A stretch of DNA of 64,000 nt from Anticarsia gemmatalis. Its lineage: Eukaryota; Arthropoda; Insecta; Lepidoptera; Erebidae. Every line of letters starts with the position of its first letter. The first letter of the stretch is position 1. Positions 54,890 to 64,000 of this stretch are shown here, piece by piece. The notes under the pieces are model-generated. The model had not been told where the DNA came from, did no database searches, and was given only the letters and a program-made list of their open reading frames with translations. A program made the translations under genes and the position numbers. The stretch lies in NCBI RefSeq assembly GCF_050436995.1, contig NC_134770.1, positions 1,250,501-1,314,500 of the forward strand. The letters are read 5' to 3'.

Positions 54890-56147
54890 TACCTACTCCA
54901 CCTCTGTTTACAACATAATCTATGGCTACAAAAGCACAAAAATAATAAACATAGCGTATTTTTTTAACTAGATCACTCAGTTTGTGGGCGGTCGAACTTT
55001 AATTGCGTAATAATATTGCAACAGAACACAATACATGTTACATCTACTTACGTGCCGCCATATTGCACCGCCTTTTGTTTTATTACTGCCATCTAGTGGT
55101 CGTAAATGTACAACTAAAAAATATGGAGAACTCCTTAAAAGTTTTGAAGTGATAATTAAAAAGACAGATTGGTGATTGTTTTGTTATAAAATTTTATTAC
55201 ATAGGTTTTATGGTAATAAAGCGACTGTAAAGGGTTGATCAATGTATTTGATTGCCGTATTTGGTGAAGTTTGGATGTAATTTTTTGCAACCTTTTTTTA
55301 TGGTCCTTGTCTTCAAGTGTAGCACCGCTCAGACTACGGGGGAAGTCTGTTGTATGTTCTCAATAGTAGCTCAGGGCTCGGTAACGTGTCCAGTATATGG
55401 CTTGCTTGCTCCGTATTATACGGGGTTAACATTATAAATAGCTATACTTGAGTGTATTTCCTCTACTTACACCTTCGGTTTGATATTATATATTTTTTTT
55501 TAACTTACGTGAGGAATACCAATGTATCGGAACGATCTTATTACTTAACTATGGAAGGTAAAAACACCATCTTGTAGTAAAAACTAAATTCACCCTTCAA
55601 TTTTCCCCAAAAATCTAGAAAAAAATATTCATTCATACGCTCGTATATTTTGTCCAAAAATCAATAAATTTGCACGTAACAACGCCATCTATTGTCGAGT
55701 AGATAGAAACTGTTACACGTGCGGGCGATCTTTGTCGGCATTTGATAGGCGGAGTCAAGGGAACCGCCGCACGTACCGCCTAATGTCGGCTTTCTTTTGA
55801 CTTAAATGTATCTTCACTTTGAAAATTAATTAATACATACCTAGGTATATTGATTTTGAAACTATTAATAAGACATTATTACCAGATTTTTTTAGTATAT
55901 TGGCACTTTAGAATATAACTAATTTCCAGATATTTTCATATTATTTTGATGTATTTATTTAAGGTCTAAATCCCTAAAAGGAAATTTCCTACGAGTAAAT
56001 ATTTTTAACATCCAAATCATTGCGATAATTATAAATAATAAGAGATAAAAATCTAAAACGCAATCACAATTCTATAATAATATTGTGACACGAAATCGAT
56101 CCCGGCACAACCATTCTTACTAGAGAATTCTAACCACTGTACATGTC
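54890..56147. other. Upstream region of nanos
   Basis: No ORF of merit. It contains a diverged copy (about 55360-55490) of the repeat at 49235, the words GCCATCTAGTGG at 55088 and CGCCATCTA at 55683, and a GC-richer segment at about 55715-55790 (CGTGCGGGCGATCTTTGTCG). Regulatory content is unknown. Confidence 0.45.
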
Positions 56148-56287
56148 AGTTTGTCGGCATCCTTTGTGCAAAGCCGAAAAGTGAAATTATTTATTTAATT
56201 TCGTTCATTTTGTTTTAGTAATTGAAAGTGATACGACGTGTGTGATCTATATGATTCAACTCTCCGAGATTCGTACTCTATTATCAA
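56148..56287 (+). promoter_or_regulatory. Candidate 5' non-coding exon of nanos
   Basis: A TCAGTT initiator-like word at 56146 and a strong donor (TATCAA|GTAAGT) at 56288 bound about 140 nt lacking a long ORF. The first coding exon of nanos begins after an acceptor at 58285-58287, so an upstream non-coding exon is required; this is the best candidate seen. Prediction only. Confidence 0.35.
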
Positions 56288-56293
56288 GTAAGT

Positions 56294-57662
56294 TATTGTT
56301 CCTATTGTTTATTAAATTTGTACTAAATAATATCATGATAATTACGTTTAGGTATATTTATTTGTTTCATTAAAATTCATGATTATAATTAATCAATGCC
56401 CAATTGTTGAATGAAACTAGCTAAACTCTTGCTTAATATAATTTTGACAATATTATCTGGCTGCATTTAGCTTAATTAATGTGAGAACTGATTATAAATA
56501 ATGGTCTACATCCATTCTCTTAATTAGATTTTAATCAACTCTTGTATATTTAAGTTTTGTTGTGATAAATGAGTATAGTTTCGTTAATTTTAACTATCCG
56601 TAATTAGCTGAATTACAGTAGGTATGTTCTAATTAGAACTAAAAGAAGATTAGAACTAAAACTAGAACTAGAAGAAAATTTTATTTATTCTTTAATTCTT
56701 ACTAGCCCTTAGTTTATTTAGATTGTAAGTAGGTATTCCCGTAATTTTCGTCCCGACGGCAAAAAGTTGCAATTCTTTCTTTTGCCTTGAACATTATATT
56801 ATTATGTTTAGAGAAAATCCGTAAAGCTTAATATTTCACACTCTAGAATATATGTGTATTTTTAATGTTATTATCTTTCTTGTATAATATAATTCATTAA
56901 ACAAAATGTTTAGGTATATATTAAAATCTATTTATTGTATCCATGTCCTATCGTAAAGTTTGATTCTGATAAATTTATTATTTGTTAATATAATCTGCCG
57001 GTAATAAGCTAAATTATTATCATAATAAATTCTTATTAAACTGAGCCCTTTTATTTACATTCAAGTAAGATTCTACCTTTAAAGCTAACGCTGTCTAATT
57101 TGATTGAAAGTAGGTTCCATAATATTGTGCCGACGGCAAAAATCAGTGGCATTTTTTTCTTCTATGTTTAGCAGAATGAGGATTTATTTGTAAAGTTAAG
57201 TAGGTAATTCACAAACAGAAAATGATTATCTCAGTTATATTTACATTATTTACGTAACTTATTTCAAAAAGTTCCTACATTTTGCATTTTTTTAATTCTG
57301 TAGTGGATGAAGAGACTGTCTTCATCAGATCAAAAGTTGATGCTTTTTATGTACCTTTTTATAAGTGTTCTAAGGCATTGCATTTATCATTTTAAAATTA
57401 CGAGTTAATTATTAATAATTGGTTTACTTCAAGAACTGAATACAGTAAAAAAATAATAGTAAAAAGTATTTCAGTTCCCTTGTCGAACAATGAACCAATT
57501 ACCAAATGGTATTTGACGGTCGTAAATGTTAATATTCATGTTTCATTCTAAATAGGTACTATGAAGCAATTAATTAATAACATTATTTTTCAAAACTATT
57601 AGATAGGTTTTTTAATTTACAATATCTTATTAGATTTTTTTAAATATTACTTAAATGAACTC
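56294..57662. other. Candidate nanos 5' intron, AT-rich
   Basis: Very AT-rich, no exon. Two similar words CCGACGGCAAAAA at about 56752 and 57130 suggest an old local duplication. Confidence 0.4.
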
Positions 57663-58146
57663 TACTACCCGTGCGCGATAAGTTGAGACCTGAGCGCGGT
57701 GACGTCACTGACAAGTACAGTTCAAACAAAAAATGTAACTAGCTTCCGCATGCGGCGGTATCTGCGAATTTTAGGTAGGTAGTCATCTTCCATAGTGAAA
57801 TTATTTACAATATTAAGTTATTTTATAACAATAATTAATCGTAATTGTCAGACTATAGATTTATTATGTATCACTAAAAGTGAAAGCCGATAGGTATTAT
57901 ATTAAATAAAAGATGCTTTTATGTATAAGTATTTATTAGATTATTTTCAACAATAATTTAGTCGTCATCATCATCCTCCTACCCTTATCATTCGATACGT
58001 CGATACGTGACGTAAGCCAGTACGAAACTAATAGATAAAAAATATGGCTTCAACTGTACACCGCGGGCGGCCGCGGGTAGGTGCGCGGGGATGGGGGAGG
58101 AGTGTCGCATTCCACGCGGGTCTCAACTTATCGCGCACGGGTAGTA
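57663..58146. mobile_element. MITE with 28-bp inverted ends and TA flanks, in the nanos 5' region
   Basis: The outermost 28 bp are exact inverted copies: TACTACCCGTGCGCGATAAG at the left (57663-57690, continuing TTGAGACC) and its complement at 58119-58146. The outer TA on each side may be the target duplication, giving Tc1/mariner-like ends CTACCCGTGCG. The ends are GC-rich and the middle is AT-rich. TGACGTCA occurs just inside the left arm (57700) and just outside the right arm (58148). No protein is encoded. It lies about 140 bp before the nanos acceptor. Confidence 0.65.
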
Positions 58147-58295
58147 ATGACGTCACATCCTGCAAACTTTCAATGAAGCTTTTTCAACTTATTATTACTA
58201 CAGTTCTGTTTCTTACTATTATATTTACATATTTACGTAAATTATCAATATTTTCTTACTAAAATGGTGTGTTTGTGATAATTACAGATAAGAAA

Positions 58296-60133
58296 ATGTA
58301 TCCGACAAAGGGAATGCATGAATACATGAGTGAAATGAATAGGCTGTTCCCTAGAAACAACGAAAATGGTAAGTTGGACAAACAAACTCTATTGACATGT
58401 TGTAAAGGCTGCAAAGTTGAAATCATTATCTCGAAAAACTAAGTTCCACAAAATGGCGTTATTGTTATTTCGATATTTCGCTTGATCTTAATATTTTTTG
58501 AGTGAAGCTCCTCTATTTGAAGGCACATAATGTTTATAATGTTGATTAGTTGTAGATGATTAGTGTATCCTTTGTTAGAGAGTCATAACTATAATTATTA
58601 ATATAAATGAATAATATAAGCAGAAACTTTTTGATGTCAAGATAAGTCCATGGGAAATGTTAGAAATGCCATCTCTTTTATAGTAAATTTGATTAAACTA
58701 ATTCTGAATTATTCAAAGTAATAGCAATTTATTTACAAACAACCGTCTCAGCTAGGCACTTTGGCTAGCTACTCAGAACCATTTTATGTTATAAAGTTAT
58801 TATGTTATTGTTGCTACCTTGGTGTGTACTAGGTAATTTGCTTTCTACCATTTGTGTAACCAGCTGTGAAAAATCATGAAATATTTTTGAATGGCTACTA
58901 AATAACAATCTAATAAGAATCTCACTATTGTAACTGTAATATATTCCAGATTACTTCCACACACCAAACCCAACCAACACAATGTACTCACCATTTCAAC
59001 AATCAACATCTATCAACCGATCTTCAAGCAGTGCTGAGTCAGCATCATCCGAGTCTTTCCCAGACCTGCACCGAGACAGACTAAGACCAGAAGACACTCC
59101 ATTTGTCATCAGGCGCCAAAGACCAATAGTAGGCAGAAAGATCTTTGACAACCAAGATTTACAACAAACATTTGCTCCAACTCCCAAACGTTTTGAAGAG
59201 GAGCTATCAAATTCAATATGGCAGCCGGATGACCAACATTTGTTTCCAAGCACACCACCTAACATTGAACAGAAAAAGTTAACTCCGAATGCATTCTATG
59301 AGCTATTTCCTACAGAGAAAAAAGGATTTGAATTTAGAACACCAGTTTCGCCGCGGTCGCCATCTTCAAATTACACTGCATCTATGGATTCGCCAGTATT
59401 TTCACCGATACGTTCAAATTTATCACCAATAAGGTCGAATTATTCTCCTAACTCGCCGAAAGTATGCTTGCCTAGAATGCCAGCTGCACCTGTTTTCCAG
59501 AATCCGGTTAATTTCGCTAGTACATCAAGATTTGATGTGAAAATGGCTAAAATGTGCACTTTCTGCCGCAAGAATGGTGAAACTCCGTTGGTTTATATGA
59601 CACACACTGTGAAGGAAAAAGTTGGAAATCAAAATGTGGTGACTTGTCCTATATTGAGGTCTCATGTTTGTTCTACTTGTGGCGCTTCAGGAGACAATGC
59701 ACATACCATGTAAGTATTCCTCTTGATCAATTCAATGATGGTTCAAAAGTTTTTCCATTGGTCCTTCTATGTACCGTTAACTAATTCTGTTACTAGTCTT
59801 TCTGCTGTTGTCTTATTGTGTTCAGCAAAAAAGACAGATTCAAAAATTTATTATCTTTCACAAATTCTTTAGTAATAATATTTTAAACATCCCATTTATG
59901 TGGTGTCTTTATAATACAAAATTGAGTTATTAGACTAAACCAGAATAAACAAGTTTTTAATATTATTTAAATCAACTGTAGCCTTTCTTTATTGTTGATA
60001 ATAAATCTCAATTTTATTTTCCAGTACCTACTGTCCAGTTTTGAGGAGCAACAACAATGGACAACCTCTACAGTCTACCACAATAACACTAAAGAACACA
60101 CGCATCAAGAGCAATGGCAGACGAAGATACTAG
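58296..60133 (+). CDS. nanos: Nanos, germline translational repressor
   Basis: Three coding exons, 58296-58368, 58950-59709 and 60025-60133, join in frame to 313 residues. The C-terminus is the nanos-type double CCHC zinc finger: C227-C230-H243-C257 and C265-C268-H276-C281, with the signature blocks CTFCRKNGE, VTCPILRSHVCSTCGASGDN and AHTITYCP. The second splice junction restores the expected HTI-TYCP. The N-terminus is Ser/Pro-rich and low-complexity (SPIRSNLSPIRSNYSPNSP), as in other nanos proteins. Known family role: with Pumilio, it represses target mRNAs through their 3' UTRs in germ cells and the early embryo. Odd point: the first finger has 13 residues between H243 and C257, where Drosophila nanos has 10. 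Lepidoptera carry several nanos paralogues; which this one is cannot be decided here. An acceptor 8 nt before the ATG shows a 5' non-coding exon. Confidence 0.9.
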
Positions 60134-62240
60134 CAAGAAGCCATGGTAACACAAAACTTTTATAATTTTATACTAAGAATTGTGTATAATGATTTTACAG
60201 CTGTCGTTTTTTGAAAGCGATATAATTATTTATTATTTAAGTATAGCTGCCTTCTCCTACGAGAAAAGGGTGGTATATTGTTCAACCATTGATTGCGACA
60301 CAGACTTCCATCAAAGATGGTTCCAAGCTGGTGTTTTTAGGTTTTGTGTAGTGTACAATAGTAACTACTAAGGACTATTTTAAGCCAAGTTGAACTTGTT
60401 TCCGTTCCTGCAATATTTGTATCCAATTTTTATAGTATTTCCCAGTATTAAATGTCAATTTTAATAATGTTATTCCTCCTGTCACCACAGCGACATCTAT
60501 GCTATTATTTTTTACTCAAAGTTGATGATCTAATACTTTCACACTGTAAATTAATGATCTCCATATCATATTTTTGAAGTAATAGTCCAATAAGATGATA
60601 TTAGATATTTCATATTAGTTAAACTAGCAATTCTGAATTAGAATTTATACATTTAAAAAATGCAACTTTGAAACCATGATATCAAACCTGCTGCCATAAA
60701 ATGTTTTAAAAGTATTTCTGCCAAACTCGTGTTTTTTAGAAGATTAACTTTAAATAATAATGATTTTATAAGTAGAAACTAGTATTATTCATTATACTCA
60801 AGACTAAAGAAATTATGTGATCTTGTAATTTATCAAGGCTAAAGAAATAATGTGATCTCCGTACTAATTAAGATTTAATTACTTAAAAATGGACCAAAAA
60901 TAGTATTTGATCTCTTTATAGTGTTATAAATGACTTGATAATTGAAATAACTTACATTTTAAGATTTTAATAATATTCAGTTAAAAGCTGATACTTTTTA
61001 CTTGTGCCTTTACATTGACTGACGTTGTAATAATTGTGTATTTTTTATATCTACGTTCGTATTTTTTTATTAGAATTATGACAATTTTACTTTTTTTTTT
61101 TTTTGCTTTAAATCACACTTAATTTGACTAAATAACAAATAATATCTTAAAAATCATGACTATCATTGACGATTTTAAAGTGAACTAATATTTATCAATG
61201 CATGATTCATATTATTTTACAGACATGACCATTGAATGTAACAAAAATTTAAAAACTTAAAAAAAAGACAACCAACATTTTAACATTATTATTTTCAAAC
61301 ACATTCCTTTTATTAGCCCGTTATGCGTCCAAGTTTTGGGCGAAAGCCCCCCTTTTCTTCCAAATCTGTCTGTCCTGTGCTCTTCTCTGCCACTATGGAC
61401 CCCCAAATTAATTATAATTCCTTTAAAATGACGCCTAAAAAATAAAAATATGACCAACACTTCATATAAATGATGATACTCATACCATTATACTCTAGTA
61501 ATAAGGTAAAATTTTCTTTATGCTTACTGTTTTTTCGAAAAATTATTTTGACTCTATTAACATCGTGTTTGACTTAACAATGACTTACTTAAAAGGTTTA
61601 TAATCATAAGTTAGTTTGTAAGTAATTTTGACTGAGCTATGTTTAATGTTTGATATTACAACAGACATTTTATTTTTGACCAAACCATCGTGTAATAAGA
61701 AGTGATGCAAACATTATCAATCTTACATATTATCTTAGTTGTTCGTAAGTGGTTTGACCTCGAAATTTGTTTACTACTGTTATCTTAATTCCATTTATCA
61801 ACTTCTAATTTGTGTATAATATTTTTATAATAATGGCTTTGTTTGAGTAATTCAAATAATAATTGTGTGGTAGATTTTTATTGAAAGGTTTTAATTCTTT
61901 GTAAATAATTTATATGATGTGATTTTTTATTTTACTAATTTTGAATTATGTGCCTAAGTTGTACTGTTGCAAACATAAATAACTATGTGAATATACCAAA
62001 GTATATTTCTTTTGTTCATCACCAATTTGTAACTTTGTGCAATTATTTTACCACCAATACCATAAACTGGATAAAGAATATGAAGATTTTACACTCTTTA
62101 AAAGCTAAACTAAGTTACTAAATATTTTAAGTACATTCGAAAATACAATTCTGTATAATTTCCATGTAAAAAAGCTAAAAAGCAATGAAATTACCAATGA
62201 TTTCTGTTAACCATTATGAATTATAAATTAACTACTGTCC
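60134..62240 (+). other. Candidate long nanos 3' UTR
   Basis: AT-rich, no plausible exon. It contains a perfect Pumilio-type element TGTAAATA at 61900-61907 and a near match TGTAAATT at about 60545. AATAAA occurs at 61441 and later at 62893. If transcription ends at 61441 the perfect element is outside the mRNA; if at 62893 it is inside. Confidence 0.4.
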
Positions 62241-62279
62241 TTGTCTATTAAGACTACTAGAGTTAAGTTAAATTTAAGT

Positions 62280-62585
62280 ATGCTCAAAGGTTTGAAAAGC
62301 CTCAGGGCTTACATTTTTCCTACGCTGGCATCGGTGACGTGCGTCGATCGACACGATGTAAAGCAGGCCACGACTGAAGACTGCAACCTGATCTTTACTT
62401 ACGATCTGTCTCCTGGCTTCGTCTCGGTTGCTAACTGTTTCATATGCATTACCGAAGGTTTAGTAGACTTATCGCAGTCTCACGTCTCAGACTCGCTTGC
62501 AAGCCAGCACAACGACACTGACGTGCGTGGTAAATTTTATTTTAGGCGATCGCGATCGGTACAGTATAGGAGGAAAAAAGCCTGA
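62280..62585 (+). CDS. Unrecognised ORF, about 101 aa
   Basis: From ATG 62280 the ORF reads MLKGLKSLRAYIFPTLAS and ends RRSRSVQYRRKKA; an alternative in-frame ATG is at 62241. Its DNA is clearly GC-richer (CGATCGACACGATG, CTGGCTTCGTCTCGGTTG) than the surrounding AT-rich sequence, which argues for coding or recent-insert origin. AATAAA follows at 62893. No domain was recognised. It could be a lone exon, part of the nanos 3' UTR, or a repeat fragment. Confidence 0.3.
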   Translation: MLKGLKSLRAYIFPTLASVTCVDRHDVKQATTEDCNLIFTYDLSPGFVSVANCFICITEGLVDLSQSHVSDSLASQHNDTDVRGKFYFRRSRSVQYRRKKA

Positions 62586-62599
62586 TAGATTTTAAGGTT

Positions 62600-64000
62600 G
62601 ATTTTTTATGAGTTTAATCAAAGAAAGAAGATACTATGTGTTTTTGTTATGTTTTTAAATTTTGAATACCACATATGGTACATCTAAGACGAACTTAATG
62701 TCTTTTATAGCAATTCTTGTTTGCTCAATTTCGTTAGACATTCTTTACGATTGTTTTCAAATACTTTGATAAATGCTCAATGTTTTACATGAAAATGTTT
62801 ATGCTATAGCATTATTTTTAAAGCTTAAATGTACACTAAGTACGATTTGTATTAATATTATGCATATGATTTTGAAACTTGCATGTTTTTTTAATAAAAG
62901 TTTTTATAGAACAAACATAATTTTTTTTTTAACATCTAGCCCATCATGTCCCTCTTAATTCTATAGAAATGCTGTTCATGTCCCAGTTATTGGATTACCA
63001 GTGTGCAACTGATAATGAATTTACATCTAAAAACTCCTTAGGCAGGCCTTCCTACCTAAGCAACTACTACAGTGTACAATGCTAATAAAGTATTGCTATT
63101 TATTATATCTGCATACGTAATACCATACTACATGGGCTCAATAAAGATCCTATTTGCATTTCCTAATAAATAACGCCATCTATCATAAAACTAGATAAAC
63201 TAGTGTGCGTATGCCCAGCGGGAAAATACTAAATGGTCGCTTTTTTCTGGCCATTCAAACTTGGTCGGGTTATGCAAGTATTTCGGTGGTTTCAGCATTT
63301 TTAGTAGGTATATCTCTGTATTTATTTAATACTAGCTGACCCGTGCGGCTCCGCTCGCGTGAGTTTCGTACTGTTGCTTATTCGTTTGACTACGCGAATT
63401 GCGAGGCACTCGATACACTTACACATAAAAATGCTAACAACTCTTTTGTCATCTAATGGTTATTTACGAAAGGGACCCGAAGGGCACACAATGTGACACA
63501 GGCTCAGGCAGGCCTGATTTCCTGAGGTTACCTTCTTTCCCGCTCTTTTCTGTATCCGTACCAGTTTACACTGTAAAATATAATAGGTACCTTATTATAG
63601 ACTAACCATTGCTTACCCGTCTGGATTCAGAATATTATTATAGGTACAAACAGACCTATCTGCGCCGGAGCTCTTAACACGCGTAATAATGTATACTTAC
63701 TTGCGATGATACGTCCGAAACCGCGTAACCCGTAATTATTTTTTAATATATCATCCGTTGTTTATTTTTTAAAACTTACCACATAGTCTGTTTCACAGCT
63801 ATCCAATTTATTTCCTTAATGCAACCAATTAATTTGGTTACGTGATACGAACTACTACGCCATCTGTTAGTTGGGGCGACAACAAACGAAATGACTCGGT
63901 TTGCCATCTAGGGTATCCTGACCGCACCGGACCCACGTAAACCAACATTTTTGTGTAATATATCATACAACATTTATGTTTGAAAATCTTATTAATGTAT
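62600..64000. other. Non-coding end of window
   Basis: Contains a Helitron-like start at 63331 (ACTAGCTGACCCGTGCGGCT) truncated at about 63480, and three GCCATCT words at 63174, 63858 and 63903. No gene seen. Confidence 0.45.

Noticed and set aside
58044..58262. 72-residue ORF just before nanos
   Set aside because: Overlaps the GC-rich arm of the MITE at 57663-58146 and ends before the nanos acceptor; not nanos coding sequence.

Overview
This is an AT-rich, repeat-laden insect nuclear window that is almost certainly lepidopteran (moth or butterfly). The case rests on two ommochrome-binding-protein-like genes, a pro-resilin-type RR cuticle gene, a nanos gene, GT-AG introns of insect style, and many short repeats of lepidopteran type: tRNA-derived SINEs, Helitron-like repeats with (CAAA)n ends, and mariner, Harbinger and hAT MITEs. 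No bacterial, rRNA or CRISPR feature was seen. Everything was read by eye; no alignment or database search was run.

Layout. 0-13.5 kb: no confident coding gene; layered repeats, a possible minus-strand first exon near 5.25-5.5 kb, and a hAT-like element (11.6-12.7 kb) carrying a 5S-rRNA-derived SINE. 13.7-14.5 kb (+): ommochrome-binding-protein-like gene 1. 17.1-25.06 kb (+): a 12-exon DUF229/sulfatase-like type II membrane protein, lacking only its first exon. 26.0-44.57 kb (-): one pro-resilin-like gene of six coding exons (213 aa), with a 5' non-coding exon and a TATA/Inr promoter at 44.57-44.60 kb. Its 6.2-kb third coding intron contains ommochrome-binding-protein-like gene 2 on the opposite strand (31.1-32.0 kb) and a decayed Harbinger element (28.2-29.8 kb). 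44.9-46.3 kb: a foldback-like element with 276-bp, almost identical terminal inverted repeats, inserted in a SINE. 46.3-56.1 kb: essentially gene-free repeats. 56.1-60.13 kb (+): nanos, three coding exons (313 aa), with a long candidate 3' UTR. 62.2-62.6 kb: an unrecognised GC-richer ORF.

The genes do not form a pathway. The two ommochrome-binding-like genes are dispersed paralogues on the same strand. The pro-resilin gene is a structural cuticle gene, the DUF229 protein is probably a secretory-pathway hydrolase-fold protein, and nanos is a germline translational regulator. The most unusual content is the mobile DNA: the nested inverted repeats of the foldback element, the 5S-derived SINE family, a hAT-like element with arrays of a GTCAGTA word, and several MITEs placed in introns close to exons.
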